IMG/VR virus record: IMGVR_UViG_3300030098_005058
Span: 1-44,535 of that record
Direction: 5' to 3' (one strand)
Origin: a virus
Length of the DNA stretch: 44,535 nucleotides
Below, piece after piece: positions 33,475 through 40,302 of this stretch (position 1 is its first letter; every line of letters starts with the position of its first letter). The notes under the pieces were generated by a model. It was not told the DNA's origin, ran no database searches, and saw only the letters and a program-made list of their open reading frames with translations. The translations under genes were made by a program, and so were the position numbers.

Positions 33475-33925
33475 CTTCACAATTACCACATATCTCCTTT
33501 ACTGCAGGAATATTACCGAATATGCTCTGTCTTAAATATTCTTGAGTTACTCTGCGACTCCTAGAGCTATCCATACTAGAATACCATACCCAATGCTTCC
33601 TGCAATCTTTACAATATCTTGGTTCGTGTTTTTGATGAGGCTTATTACTTCTAGAACCTGATATATTCTCAGATAATAACATATCAGTTGTCATAATCCA
33701 ATCTTTATCTGGTTTAATATTTATTTTGCCACTATCAGTAAAGTTCCAATCACCAAAAAAGTAAGCAACAGAAAGAGCTTTTAGTTTTTCTGCGGCGATT
33801 AATCTTGCTTGGCTTTTATCTTGAGAAAATGTAACAAACTCTCGTACGTCAAGATTGCGTAAATTTTCCCCCTGTCCTCTTTTACTAACTGTATGTCTAC
33901 TTTCTCCGACTCTGGTTTTATCCAT
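33467..33925 (-). CDS. Hypothetical protein with C-terminal zinc ribbon, 152 aa
   Basis: AAGGAT with seven bases precedes the ATG. The C-terminal half has CKDC (residues about 104-107) and CGNC (147-150), a zinc ribbon; the N-terminal third overlaps the resolvase-like gene by 127 bases in another frame, so a later start cannot be excluded, although no good one exists before residue 78. Function unknown. Confidence 0.55.
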   Translation of the reverse strand: MDKTRVGESRHTVSKRGQGENLRNLDVREFVTFSQDKSQARLIAAEKLKALSVAYFFGDWNFTDSGKINIKPDKDWIMTTDMLLSENISGSRSNKPHQKHEPRYCKDCRKHWVWYSSMDSSRSRRVTQEYLRQSIFGNIPAVKEICGNCEDV

Positions 33926-34113
33926 TGCGCTATCCTTTTTCTTGTTTTACATTGTATTTTGTAGCCACCTACAATAATGTCTACCTCAGCTACCTCTCCT
34001 AAAGAGCGACCATCGCTACCCCAGGCTCTAATAGCCTCGACACCATTCTCCTTTGCGATGTCTACACATAGCCTTTCAAATCTATTTCCTTTAGCTTTAC
34101 TCTTACTTGGCAT
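33799..34113 (-). CDS. Hjc-like Holliday-junction resolvase/PD-(D/E)XK nuclease, 104 aa
   Basis: Has KGNRFERLCVDIAKENG, then RAWGSDGRSLGE and EVDIIVGGYKIQCKTRKRI: an E (FER), a D (EVDI) and QxK strand as in archaeal Hjc-type resolvases, and the GSDGRS loop. It would cut branched recombination or packaging intermediates. Length fits a single domain. The ATG overlaps the previous stop by 11 bases, so coupling probably drives translation as the ribosome site is weak. Confidence 0.8.
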   Translation of the reverse strand: MPSKSKAKGNRFERLCVDIAKENGVEAIRAWGSDGRSLGEVAEVDIIVGGYKIQCKTRKRIAQWIKPESEKVDIQLVKEDRGKIYAILTYESLLHFLKIKAKQD

Positions 34114-34315
34114 TGATTTTCAAAGCTAATTCTTTAATTCTTTTTTCTGCTTTGCCTTTCTTAGGAGGTTCTTCATCTAGCCATATGATATTATCTACAG
34201 CATATTTATTAGATACGGAGAAATATCCTGTAGTAACCATAAATGGATATTTTTCTTCTACCATTCCATAGTTATATATGGAGGTTCGATGATTATCTTC
34301 AAAGTTAATTTTCAC
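34103..34315 (-). CDS. Hypothetical protein, 70 aa
   Basis: Begins at GTG 34315 after AAGGAG with a seven-base spacer. Short beta-rich N-terminus (FEDNHRTSIYNYGMVEEKYP) with a basic C-terminal tail. No family recognised. Confidence 0.6.
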   Translation of the reverse strand: MKINFEDNHRTSIYNYGMVEEKYPFMVTTGYFSVSNKYAVDNIIWLDEEPPKKGKAEKRIKELALKINAK

Positions 34316-34460
34316 TCACTGCTCCTTTTTTAGTATTTTTTCTAGATTTAACTTTTCTTTTCTTAGATTTATTTTGACTTTTGACAAACTTTACATTGTC
34401 CATTAAGACAGCTTTCTTTATTTCTCCAAATACAGCTTTAGCTAGTTTCTTTAGTTCCAT
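34305..34460 (-). CDS. Small basic Lys-rich protein, 51 aa
   Basis: ATG at 34460 follows GGAG with six bases, and the frame ends at TAA 34305-34307, overlapping its neighbours at both ends. N-terminal helix (MELKKLAKAVFGEIKKAVLM) with a Lys/Arg-rich tail of nucleic-acid-binding look. Function unknown. Confidence 0.65.
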   Translation of the reverse strand: MELKKLAKAVFGEIKKAVLMDNVKFVKSQNKSKKRKVKSRKNTKKGAVSEN

Positions 34461-34779
34461 TTTCTTCTCCGTTTTTTGTTTCTAAAATCATAGCATGCAG
34501 TAATAAAAGATAATTCCTAGCATCTCTTATTCTTCCAGATATACTTTCGTCGCACGCCTCTGTACCTGTCTGCACATAATTTCTTATAGAATCCATATGT
34601 TTTAGTAGATACACTAGTAGTATTTCCTCTGGCTTTAAGTTTAATCTTTCTCCTACAGATTTAAAATTTTTCAATTTATCATCAGAGGATACAGTATATT
34701 CCTTACCTTTTGAATACATTATCTTATGTTCTATATCCATTTCAGTTTCAGACCAAGCAAAAAAATCTTCTACTTTCAT
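34438..34779 (-). CDS. Helical hypothetical protein, possibly NTP-pyrophosphohydrolase-like, 113 aa
   Basis: Start taken at ATG 34779, preceded by GGAG with seven bases. The segments SKGKEYTVSSDDKLKNF, YLLKHMDSIRNYVQTG and RIRDARNYLLLLHAMI follow a pattern I associate with small all-alpha phage proteins near the MazG/Nmad1-type group (acidic helix, KH..SI, then R-x-x-DxxNYLxLL). Function and catalytic activity are not proven; a housekeeping or nucleotide-pool role is a guess. Confidence 0.5.
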   Translation of the reverse strand: MKVEDFFAWSETEMDIEHKIMYSKGKEYTVSSDDKLKNFKSVGERLNLKPEEILLVYLLKHMDSIRNYVQTGTEACDESISGRIRDARNYLLLLHAMILETKNGEENGTKETS

Positions 34780-34940
34780 ATTATTTCTCCATACCAAGAA
34801 TTAAGAGCATAGTCTCCTAGACTATCTGGGCAGACAGTATGCTCACAAACTTCACACTCATATCCAACTTCAGTTTCGTCTGATGAAGAATCCCCAAACT
34901 CTACTTCTTCCATTGGATATTCACAATTATAACATTCCAT
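34776..34940 (-). CDS. Small acidic zinc-ribbon protein, 54 aa
   Basis: CYNC (residues 3-6), CEVC (29-32) and C37 with H34 give a zinc ribbon in an acidic peptide. AGGAGAG lies about six bases before the ATG and the TGA makes an ATGA overlap with the next gene. Confidence 0.7.
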   Translation of the reverse strand: MECYNCEYPMEEVEFGDSSSDETEVGYECEVCEHTVCPDSLGDYALNSWYGEII

Positions 34941-34941
34941 A

Positions 34942-35157
34942 TTACTCTCCTATTTCGCTAGATAAATCAGCTTCTATAATATTAGTAGAATAATTATTGC
35001 TACGGCAACACTCTGTAGGTATCTTCATAGATTCATTATCTTTTTCTACCAATAACCTTACCGCATCTGCTATACTTCTTATTTCAGTTATTCCTAATTT
35101 GTTGCTATTATGTAGCAAGTCTCTTAGTATCTCTACAGGCTTATTTTCTACTTTCAT
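34942..35157 (-). CDS. Hypothetical protein, 71 aa
   Basis: AAGGAG ribosome site. Helical (PVEILRDLLHNSNKLGITE, then SIADAVRLLVEKDNES) with a polar tail. Overlaps the preceding gene by 17 bases. No family recognised. Confidence 0.55.
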   Translation of the reverse strand: MKVENKPVEILRDLLHNSNKLGITEIRSIADAVRLLVEKDNESMKIPTECCRSNNYSTNIIEADLSSEIGE

Positions 35158-35548
35158 TTGACTTCTCCTTTTTATACCAATATGCTATAGAGTCTTCGTG
35201 CTCTATACCTATTTTTCTTACGTTAAATAATGAACTCATAAGAGATTTATTCTCTCTATACCATTTCTTATATTCTGGTTTATGCTTTCTGCATAAGTGA
35301 ATCTTTAAAGGCATTTTATTAAACCACTCTGGTAGTTCAACCTCATTGCTTCCATTACCATCAAACCTTAACCCACAAACTATGCATTGTTTAGGGCTAA
35401 ATCGTACAAAAGGATTAGTAGAACCTTTTATCTCTTCAACATAAGAATCTGGCGCACAATTCACATTGTACCAGATATCGTCTTTCATTAGCTGATTATA
35501 CCAATCATTTTCCTTAAACTTACTTTTATAAGTAGAAGTTCTTTTCAT
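35141..35548 (-). CDS. Hypothetical protein with a CxxC...CxxxH motif, 135 aa
   Basis: AAAGGAG precedes the ATG, just downstream of the structured RNA at 35576-35758. CIVCGLRF near 55 and LCRKHK near 85-90 could form a treble-clef-like metal site, resembling HNH surroundings, but the HNH catalytic residues are not evident. The C-terminus is basic. Function unknown. Confidence 0.6.
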   Translation of the reverse strand: MKRTSTYKSKFKENDWYNQLMKDDIWYNVNCAPDSYVEEIKGSTNPFVRFSPKQCIVCGLRFDGNGSNEVELPEWFNKMPLKIHLCRKHKPEYKKWYRENKSLMSSLFNVRKIGIEHEDSIAYWYKKEKSNESRK

Positions 35549-35575
35549 TGTTTCTCCTTTACGTTATTAAATCTA

Positions 35576-35758
35576 CTTGGTAGCTTCTAGGCGCCAACCA
35601 CTATTCTTACACACAACAAAAACATTCCTATTAGATTATTTTTTCACTAACAGGTTTAAGTGTTTTGAAATTTGCTACCAAGCATAGTGGCTATGCAGGG
35701 TATCGAGCCCCACATAGCCTTAAAAGGTATGGCGAAAGGAGAGTTAAAGACCATACCT
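35576..35758 (-). ncRNA. Candidate structured phage RNA
   Basis: Minus-strand helices in 5'-3' order are AGGTATGG/CCATACCT (35758-35751 with 35732-35725), a 12-bp hairpin GGCTATG-TG-GGG/CCC-TG-CATAGCC (35719-35708 with 35700-35689, loop of seven), and a 9-bp closing helix CTTGGTAGC/GCTACCAAG (35682-35674 with 35584-35576) holding CCTGTTAG/CTAATAGG (35654-35647 with 35634-35627) and a bulged CAAAACA/TGTTTTTG. Three pairs are G-U only on the minus strand and A-C mismatches on the plus strand, so the minus RNA is the folded one. It precedes the 135-aa gene and has no open frame of note. Confidence 0.6.
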
Positions 35759-35774
35759 ACGAGAGTAAACAAGC

Positions 35775-35966
35775 TTATTCTATATAATAAACAAGGTACT
35801 TACTGTTATTTAAAGGTTTAGATTTAATTTTTAAACCATCATTTCTTAACTCATATATGTATCTAGAAATAACACTAACTCCAAACCTTCGAGCATCAAC
35901 TTGGGTTATTTTTTCTCCGTTTACTAATGCTCTCTTGATGTTCTTTTTTATTCTTAAGGGCGACAT
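35775..35966 (-). CDS. Helix-turn-helix DNA-binding protein, 63 aa
   Basis: IKRALVNGEKITQVDARRFG followed by VSVISRYIYELRNDGLKI reads as a small winged HTH of the HTH_39 type (G-x-x-I-T-x-x-D-A, then the recognition helix and IYELRNDG). It is a candidate regulator of the phage's own operators, such as 38600-38664. The AAGGA ribosome site supports ATG 35966; it overlaps the preceding gene by 71 bases. Confidence 0.75.
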   Translation of the reverse strand: MSPLRIKKNIKRALVNGEKITQVDARRFGVSVISRYIYELRNDGLKIKSKPLNNSKYLVYYIE

Positions 35967-36138
35967 ATGTATTCCTTAGTTTTCTAGTTAATACTCTATC
36001 TTCCCAACTGCTTAACTCATATATATACTTTTCAGCATACAAATCTTGTTTAGCAGTAGTTACATAATTGACTCCTTCATCATAACCTACTAGGTCTATG
36101 AATTTATCCATTATGTCATTCCATTTTTGAATTTGCAT
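35896..36138 (-). CDS. Hypothetical protein, 80 aa
   Basis: Basic C-terminus (KNKKEHQESISKRRKNNPS) and helical middle. ATG 36138 has no clear ribosome site; ATG 36111 after GGAA is an alternative. Overlaps the HTH gene by 71 bases, an overlap larger than usual. No family recognised. Confidence 0.5.
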   Translation of the reverse strand: MQIQKWNDIMDKFIDLVGYDEGVNYVTTAKQDLYAEKYIYELSSWEDRVLTRKLRNTYVALKNKKEHQESISKRRKNNPS

Positions 36139-36140
36139 AT

Positions 36141-36716
36141 CTAGAAAGGAATGTCGCTTAGAACTTTAGTTCCCTCTTTCCATTCATTAACATCAATAGC
36201 CTTTGGAGATACCATTTCATCACCATCTCTACCTAACCATTTATCGTGAACGACTTTGATTTTAACAGGTGTTCCCTTTATCGTATCTTCGTCCATAGTA
36301 GGTAGTCTATATCTACCATCAGACTCTTCTACAGTAAGCCCTAAACCAGAGGCTAGTTCCATATACCTCTTATTTGAACCTGGAGAGTCAGAGAGTTGAG
36401 GGTACTTAGCTGAGTCTGGGTTCTTGAATCGAAAAAATCCTTTTGAAGGAACTTTTCTATCAACGAAAGCCTTGCCAGATACCTTATCTCCGTTAACTCC
36501 ATATTCATTATTTTCATTTTCTTTAGCTATAGTAAATGTAGGAATATAAATATCTGCTAAGAATTTATTCTTAATTACTATGTCTTCTTTGATTTCTAGT
36601 GATTCTACGTGTGCAAGATATTCTCCTGCAGGCATTACACCATCAAAATCCTGTGAAGGGTCATAGTAGGCATCACTACTATTCATATTACCAAGTATAT
36701 CAGTTACATTACTCAT
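36141..36716 (-). CDS. DUF669-like single-stranded-DNA-binding protein, 191 aa
   Basis: VMPAGEYLAHVESLEI at residues about 27-42 is the start typical of phage DUF669/SSB-like proteins, with further strands (ADIYIPTFTIA, KGFFRFKNPD) behind. It sits directly after the Rad52-like gene, as DUF669 genes often do beside annealing proteins. Expected to coat single-stranded DNA at the fork and during recombination. AAAGGAG precedes the ATG. Confidence 0.7.
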   Translation of the reverse strand: MSNVTDILGNMNSSDAYYDPSQDFDGVMPAGEYLAHVESLEIKEDIVIKNKFLADIYIPTFTIAKENENNEYGVNGDKVSGKAFVDRKVPSKGFFRFKNPDSAKYPQLSDSPGSNKRYMELASGLGLTVEESDGRYRLPTMDEDTIKGTPVKIKVVHDKWLGRDGDEMVSPKAIDVNEWKEGTKVLSDIPF

Positions 36717-37335
36717 TATTGCTCCTTTGTTGTTTTATTATTGTTTCTATTCTTTCTATTGTTCTTTTTATGTTTGTCTTATTAATAGTCAAGTTCTTTA
36801 TACCTTCTCTTATTGTGTCCTTAGTACTATCATCTAATTCTTCCATTAAAGATTCTATCATTTCTACTTCTTCATCTGAAAGAGATGGGTCAATTACTTG
36901 CTTTCTATATACGTCATCTGCTATGTTGGTTAACCTATTTACTGCTCTTTTAAAGCCATTTGTATTAGCAGATGCTACATTTTTATCTATATCAACAACA
37001 TTCTCTGGAACGTGCTCGCTACCTCTTTTAAATTGTATACGAGCCGCACCTGGAGAAAAGAATTCTTTAGTATAACCATCTTCATTTATTCTCAAAGTTC
37101 CAGATACTACAACCCACTCAGAACCTAAGAACTGTACAGGGTTATCCCCTGCAGGCGACCAAGACCATAATGGATACTCCTCATTAAGTTTAGACCTTAA
37201 GTAGGCTTCCTCAACATAATCATACCCATCATTTTTCCTCTTAACAAATATATTAGGAGTCGTCTCGCTTGATATTCTTTTCCGTTTCTCTAATATAGAA
37301 TCTTTAATCTCATCTTTTACTATTAGTTTTGCCAT
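36709..37335 (-). CDS. Rad52/Sak-like single-strand annealing protein, 208 aa
   Basis: Segments YVEEAYLRSKLNEEYPLWSW, QFLGSEWVVVSGTLRI, FFSPGAARIQF and NTNGFKRAVNRL follow the order of Rad52/22-type annealing proteins (lN, W-s, then gaa and TxxxKRA). The C-terminal 70 residues are acidic helix. Would pair complementary single strands, with the exonuclease 37689-38564 supplying 3' tails and the DUF669-like protein protecting them. AAAAGGAG precedes the ATG. Confidence 0.75.
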   Translation of the reverse strand: MAKLIVKDEIKDSILEKRKRISSETTPNIFVKRKNDGYDYVEEAYLRSKLNEEYPLWSWSPAGDNPVQFLGSEWVVVSGTLRINEDGYTKEFFSPGAARIQFKRGSEHVPENVVDIDKNVASANTNGFKRAVNRLTNIADDVYRKQVIDPSLSDEEVEMIESLMEELDDSTKDTIREGIKNLTINKTNIKRTIERIETIIKQQRSNNE

Positions 37336-37489
37336 AACTCTCTCCTTTTGTTTTAGATTTTAGATTTTTTCTTTGCCTATATATTTCTTTAATCTCTTCT
37401 TCTGTAAGACAAGTTCTGTTAAGAGGTGTACCAAACTTTCTAGCTTGAGCAAACTCTATAAATTTATCTCTAGATATATTTACTACCAT
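37310..37489 (-). CDS. Small basic hypothetical protein, 59 aa
   Basis: ATG 37489 follows AAGAGG, chosen over an ATG 27 bases upstream inside the preceding gene. VVNISRDKFIEFAQARKFG could be a short helix-rich domain, followed by a Lys-rich tail. Overlaps the annealing-protein gene by 26 bases. Function unknown. Confidence 0.55.
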   Translation of the reverse strand: MVVNISRDKFIEFAQARKFGTPLNRTCLTEEEIKEIYRQRKNLKSKTKGESYGKTNSKR

Positions 37490-37490
37490 A

Positions 37491-37688
37491 CTATTCTGCC
37501 TCTTTTTCAGATACATAATTATTAGCCTTGTCTATAACATCTTTAATATCTGATTGTAAATTAGTTAAATCGTATGAAAACCAAATGCCATCCTCTTTTA
37601 AATAAGTAGCAAGAGCGTCATTCATAATTAACAATTCTTTAAGACTGAATTTCATAGTTACTACTACGTCTCTATCATTTACGTTCAT
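37491..37688 (-). CDS. Small hypothetical protein, 65 aa
   Basis: AAAGGAG precedes the ATG. Alpha/beta sequence (VVVTMKFSLKELLIMNDALA) ending in an acidic helix. It sits between the exonuclease and annealing-protein genes; no family recognised. Confidence 0.55.
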   Translation of the reverse strand: MNVNDRDVVVTMKFSLKELLIMNDALATYLKEDGIWFSYDLTNLQSDIKDVIDKANNYVSEKEAE

Positions 37689-38564
37689 TTAGTTTTCTCC
37701 TTTTATATATGGACATAATTCTCTAACTTCACAATACTTTTGACATTTCATACCATTCCAAGTTTCTTCATCTGTGCATTTACTAGGCAAAGAGTTTGTC
37801 TTTAAAGAAGATAATAGTTTATCTCTTCTTGGTAGAAATTTACCCAATAACATCTCATCTGATATTTTAGGTATCTCTATTAAATATAAATTATTATGTA
37901 CTCCCCTCTCTCTAGAGACTTGTACTCCACCATCTCTAACAGTAGCCTGTACATATATCTTATCAACTATCTTTCCTTGTTTCTCTAAAAGATGTCTGTA
38001 GAAATTTAACTGCCATAGCCAATCTCCATAATCTGCATTTTCCTTATCTTCATAAAATATTTTAACCTTTTTTATATCTCCCTTTTTCCCCCACTTACTA
38101 TTTCTCTTGTATCTTTCGCCTGTAGGAGAATCTCCTAAGTAGAAACTCATACCTAAGACCTGTGCTACCTTATAAGAGCCACAGTTTTTATAGTCTATTA
38201 ATAATCTAGACTCTGGGTCATACAAGTCGGTAATCCCTGTAATACCATAACCTTCTAGTTTAGATTCTACTTCTAGGTCTTCGCCGTATGATTCTAATCT
38301 TTCGTGGTGCATAGTACCAGAGATTCTAAAGGCACACTCTTGTGGGTCTATGTAGTAATTTTTAGTTCTCTTAAGGAAGGATTCACAAGTACCATTAAGT
38401 AATTCTGTAGTACTTGGTTTTCTATCTGGAGCCCTCTGCTCTGAGAGTGCTCTTAGCATAGGTAAGGTACAACCCATTCTTATTAAGTCTACTTTTTTAT
38501 TTTCAAAGCAGTCTTCAAATGTAATTGTATCTCCATTAGGATATTTAAACCCTATAGCTGGCAT
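37689..38564 (-). CDS. Cas4/RecB-like 5'-3' exonuclease with Fe-S cysteines, 291 aa
   Basis: Shows the RecB-type PD-(D/E)XK order: GTMHHERLE (H site), GITDLYDPESRLLIDYKNC (D and D-x-K pair), then WQLNFYRHLLE (QxxxY). A cysteine near residue 60 (GTCESF) and three at the C-terminus (KCQKYCEVRELCPY) match the Fe-S cluster layout of Cas4/AddB nucleases. It would resect double-strand ends for the Rad52-like partner. First gene of the DNA-metabolism block, preceded by its own promoter/operator region and AAGGAG. Confidence 0.85.
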   Translation of the reverse strand: MPAIGFKYPNGDTITFEDCFENKKVDLIRMGCTLPMLRALSEQRAPDRKPSTTELLNGTCESFLKRTKNYYIDPQECAFRISGTMHHERLESYGEDLEVESKLEGYGITGITDLYDPESRLLIDYKNCGSYKVAQVLGMSFYLGDSPTGERYKRNSKWGKKGDIKKVKIFYEDKENADYGDWLWQLNFYRHLLEKQGKIVDKIYVQATVRDGGVQVSRERGVHNNLYLIEIPKISDEMLLGKFLPRRDKLLSSLKTNSLPSKCTDEETWNGMKCQKYCEVRELCPYIKGEN

Positions 38565-38588
38565 TTAGTTCTCTCCTTAATCATAACT

Positions 38589-38616
38589 ATTATAAAGACT
38601 ATATACTAAGTATATA
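38589..38616 (-). promoter_or_regulatory. Candidate promoter with palindrome upstream of the exonuclease gene
   Basis: On the minus strand a perfect TATAAT (38594-38589) lies 25 bases before the ATG region, and TATATACT-A-AGTATATA (38600-38616) is a 17-bp palindrome over the spacer and -35 place. No consensus -35 box is seen, so an activator or repressor may bind the dyad. This would start a separate transcript for the DNA-metabolism block. Confidence 0.4.
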
Positions 38617-38647
38617 TATCTTTTTTCTTTTTTATCTTTAGCCCCCC

Positions 38648-38664
38648 AGTTCGTGAAACGAACT
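38648..38664. promoter_or_regulatory. 7-3-7 inverted repeat, operator-like
   Basis: AGTTCGT-GAA-ACGAACT is a perfect dyad in the gap between the amidoligase and exonuclease genes, followed on one side by a run of six C. No T run follows on the minus strand, so it looks more like a protein-binding site than a terminator. The HTH protein 35775-35966 is one candidate binder. Confidence 0.4.
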
Positions 38665-38717
38665 TAACCCAATTACAAGGGGTAAAGCAACAACTTTTTT
38701 CATTTATTTTAAATAAT

Positions 38718-39995
38718 TTATCCAATTTGTGAATAAATTTGACCTAATTTAGTATCCCTAGAAACAGTATATGGAGTAGAGTTTGGTTCATTAAATTGAT
38801 TTACTCTATCTGTCATATATTTCTTAGCATTATCAGTAAGATTTAGTAAACTAGATACTCTATCTATTGTAGTATTAATCTGTATATCATTTTTCTTAAT
38901 GAAAAAATCTATCATATCTCTATGTCTAATATTACTAGAAGAAGGAGGTTCTCCATTATACCAAGAAGCAATATTGCATAAGTCTATCCCTGTATCTACT
39001 ATAGCAGTACATATCTCTGACCAAGCCTTTATTTTTCTAGGATTCAACGAACCTGTATGATATCTAAACTCTATAGTGCCTAAATATGCTCTTGCGTGTA
39101 AGTTTAGACCGTGATATCTAGTTTCGTTATACTTTGAAGTGCTAGGGCTATCGTCTTGATACCATAAGTCCTGAAAACACTCCCAACTTCTTATACTCCT
39201 AATATCATAACTATTATAAAATATAGGTTTACACCATCTAGACTTTCTTCTTGTCTCTGGTTGCATAGCATAGAGTAATGGTTCTAATTTTCTAGCTACA
39301 TATAGTATATGTTTTAATTCGTTCCAGCCTACATCTAATGCATTAACGTGAACGTGCATACCACAACTTTGACTTATAAAATAGTCAAAGTTCTCTGAAA
39401 CGTATCTATTTAGATTATCTATATTGTTGTATAGTGTATCTCCACTAGAAGGAGGATTACTAATAAACTCTATACCTGTATTTGATAGACTACCATCACT
39501 TACAGCAGACCAGCCATCTACAGAATGACCATCATCTCTCCATACATCTATATCTACTCCTTCTACCTCGCATTCTATCCCTACAAGTCTTCTTCTTTTA
39601 TTTTTCTTGTAAGTTCTACCAATTCGCTCTATAGGATACAATGCATCTGGAGGGTCTCCATAGTCTATTTCTTCCGAAGGATAACAAGATTCACAATAGT
39701 ATTCACCGTTAGATTCGCTCCAATATGAACTGTCTAAATTATCTGTTGTATCACAAGAGGAACACATAAAATAGCCATCACCATAACAGCTCTCGCAAAC
39801 CATACTATCTTGACTTTCTATATAGTAAGCATTATCTCTGTTATCTGATAATCCACAATCATCACATATATAGCAATCTTCATAGAAGCATTCTTCGCAG
39901 TAAGATTCATCATCGTGGGTATACTCTTCAAGTTCTTCCTTCTCAATATCTACCTCACAACTAATACAAAGTACTCTAGGCTCTGTATCACTCAT
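38718..39995 (-). CDS. Amidoligase_2-type enzyme with N-terminal LIM-like Zn array, 425 aa
   Basis: Residues 139-145 (GIECEVE), 167-169 (DGS), 211-221 (CGMHVHVNALD) and 306-315 (GTIEFRYHTG) are the ordered motifs of the putative amidoligase family (PF12224), ATP-dependent COOH-NH2 ligases related to glutamine synthetase. Residues 10-104 hold 13 cysteines in CxxC pairs separated by acidic linkers, a zinc array of LIM-like form. Paralogue of 41666-43384 over about 290 residues. It lies in one run with the glutaminase; AAAAGGAG precedes the ATG. Substrate unknown; a peptide, cell-wall or protein carboxylate is likely. Confidence 0.85.
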   Translation of the reverse strand: MSDTEPRVLCISCEVDIEKEELEEYTHDDESYCEECFYEDCYICDDCGLSDNRDNAYYIESQDSMVCESCYGDGYFMCSSCDTTDNLDSSYWSESNGEYYCESCYPSEEIDYGDPPDALYPIERIGRTYKKNKRRRLVGIECEVEGVDIDVWRDDGHSVDGWSAVSDGSLSNTGIEFISNPPSSGDTLYNNIDNLNRYVSENFDYFISQSCGMHVHVNALDVGWNELKHILYVARKLEPLLYAMQPETRRKSRWCKPIFYNSYDIRSIRSWECFQDLWYQDDSPSTSKYNETRYHGLNLHARAYLGTIEFRYHTGSLNPRKIKAWSEICTAIVDTGIDLCNIASWYNGEPPSSSNIRHRDMIDFFIKKNDIQINTTIDRVSSLLNLTDNAKKYMTDRVNQFNEPNSTPYTVSRDTKLGQIYSQIG

Positions 39996-40008
39996 ATTAT
40001 TACTCCTT

Positions 40009-40302
40009 TTAGGTTATGTTTTTTATACCAAGAAAAGTAAATACTAGTACAGGAATCTCTTTCAACCAACCTATTTCTTTTAGCTTATTATAGAGAGATT
40101 CTTCTGTCTTGTCTTTAGGCTCTTCTAATGTTAGAAGTTCTATTTCTGTTCTAACGAAGTCTAAATATTCTTCATAGGTTTTATCCATTAGAAATGGATT
40201 TCTCTTAGCCTTTTCATATAGTTTCTCTAGTACGTATTTCTTAGATTTATATTTAATAGGACTAGGTATCCCTACAAAAGATATTTTTTTATATTTAGTC
40301 AC
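40009..40302 (-). CDS. Hypothetical protein between the amidoligase and glutaminase genes, 97 aa
   Basis: GTG start at 40302 after AGGAGGGG, eight bases within the end of the glutaminase gene, shows tight coupling. Basic N-terminus (YKKISFVGIPSPIKYKSKKY), then charged helices and a hydrophobic end (EIPVLVFTFLGIKN). Not recognised; its location suggests a partner of the two enzymes. Confidence 0.6.
   Translation of the reverse strand: MTKYKKISFVGIPSPIKYKSKKYVLEKLYEKAKRNPFLMDKTYEEYLDFVRTEIELLTLEEPKDKTEESLYNKLKEIGWLKEIPVLVFTFLGIKNIT

Noticed and set aside
35689-35719. tRNA-like T-arm (GGG-TATCGAG-CCC)
   Set aside because: The loop lacks TTC, the outer pairs on the plus strand are A-C mismatches, and no acceptor, D or anticodon arm fits. 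The segment folds better as a simple minus-strand hairpin.
36599-37075. Plus-strand open frame opposite the annealing and SSB-like genes
   Set aside because: Shadow of the real minus-strand genes; no start site or context.
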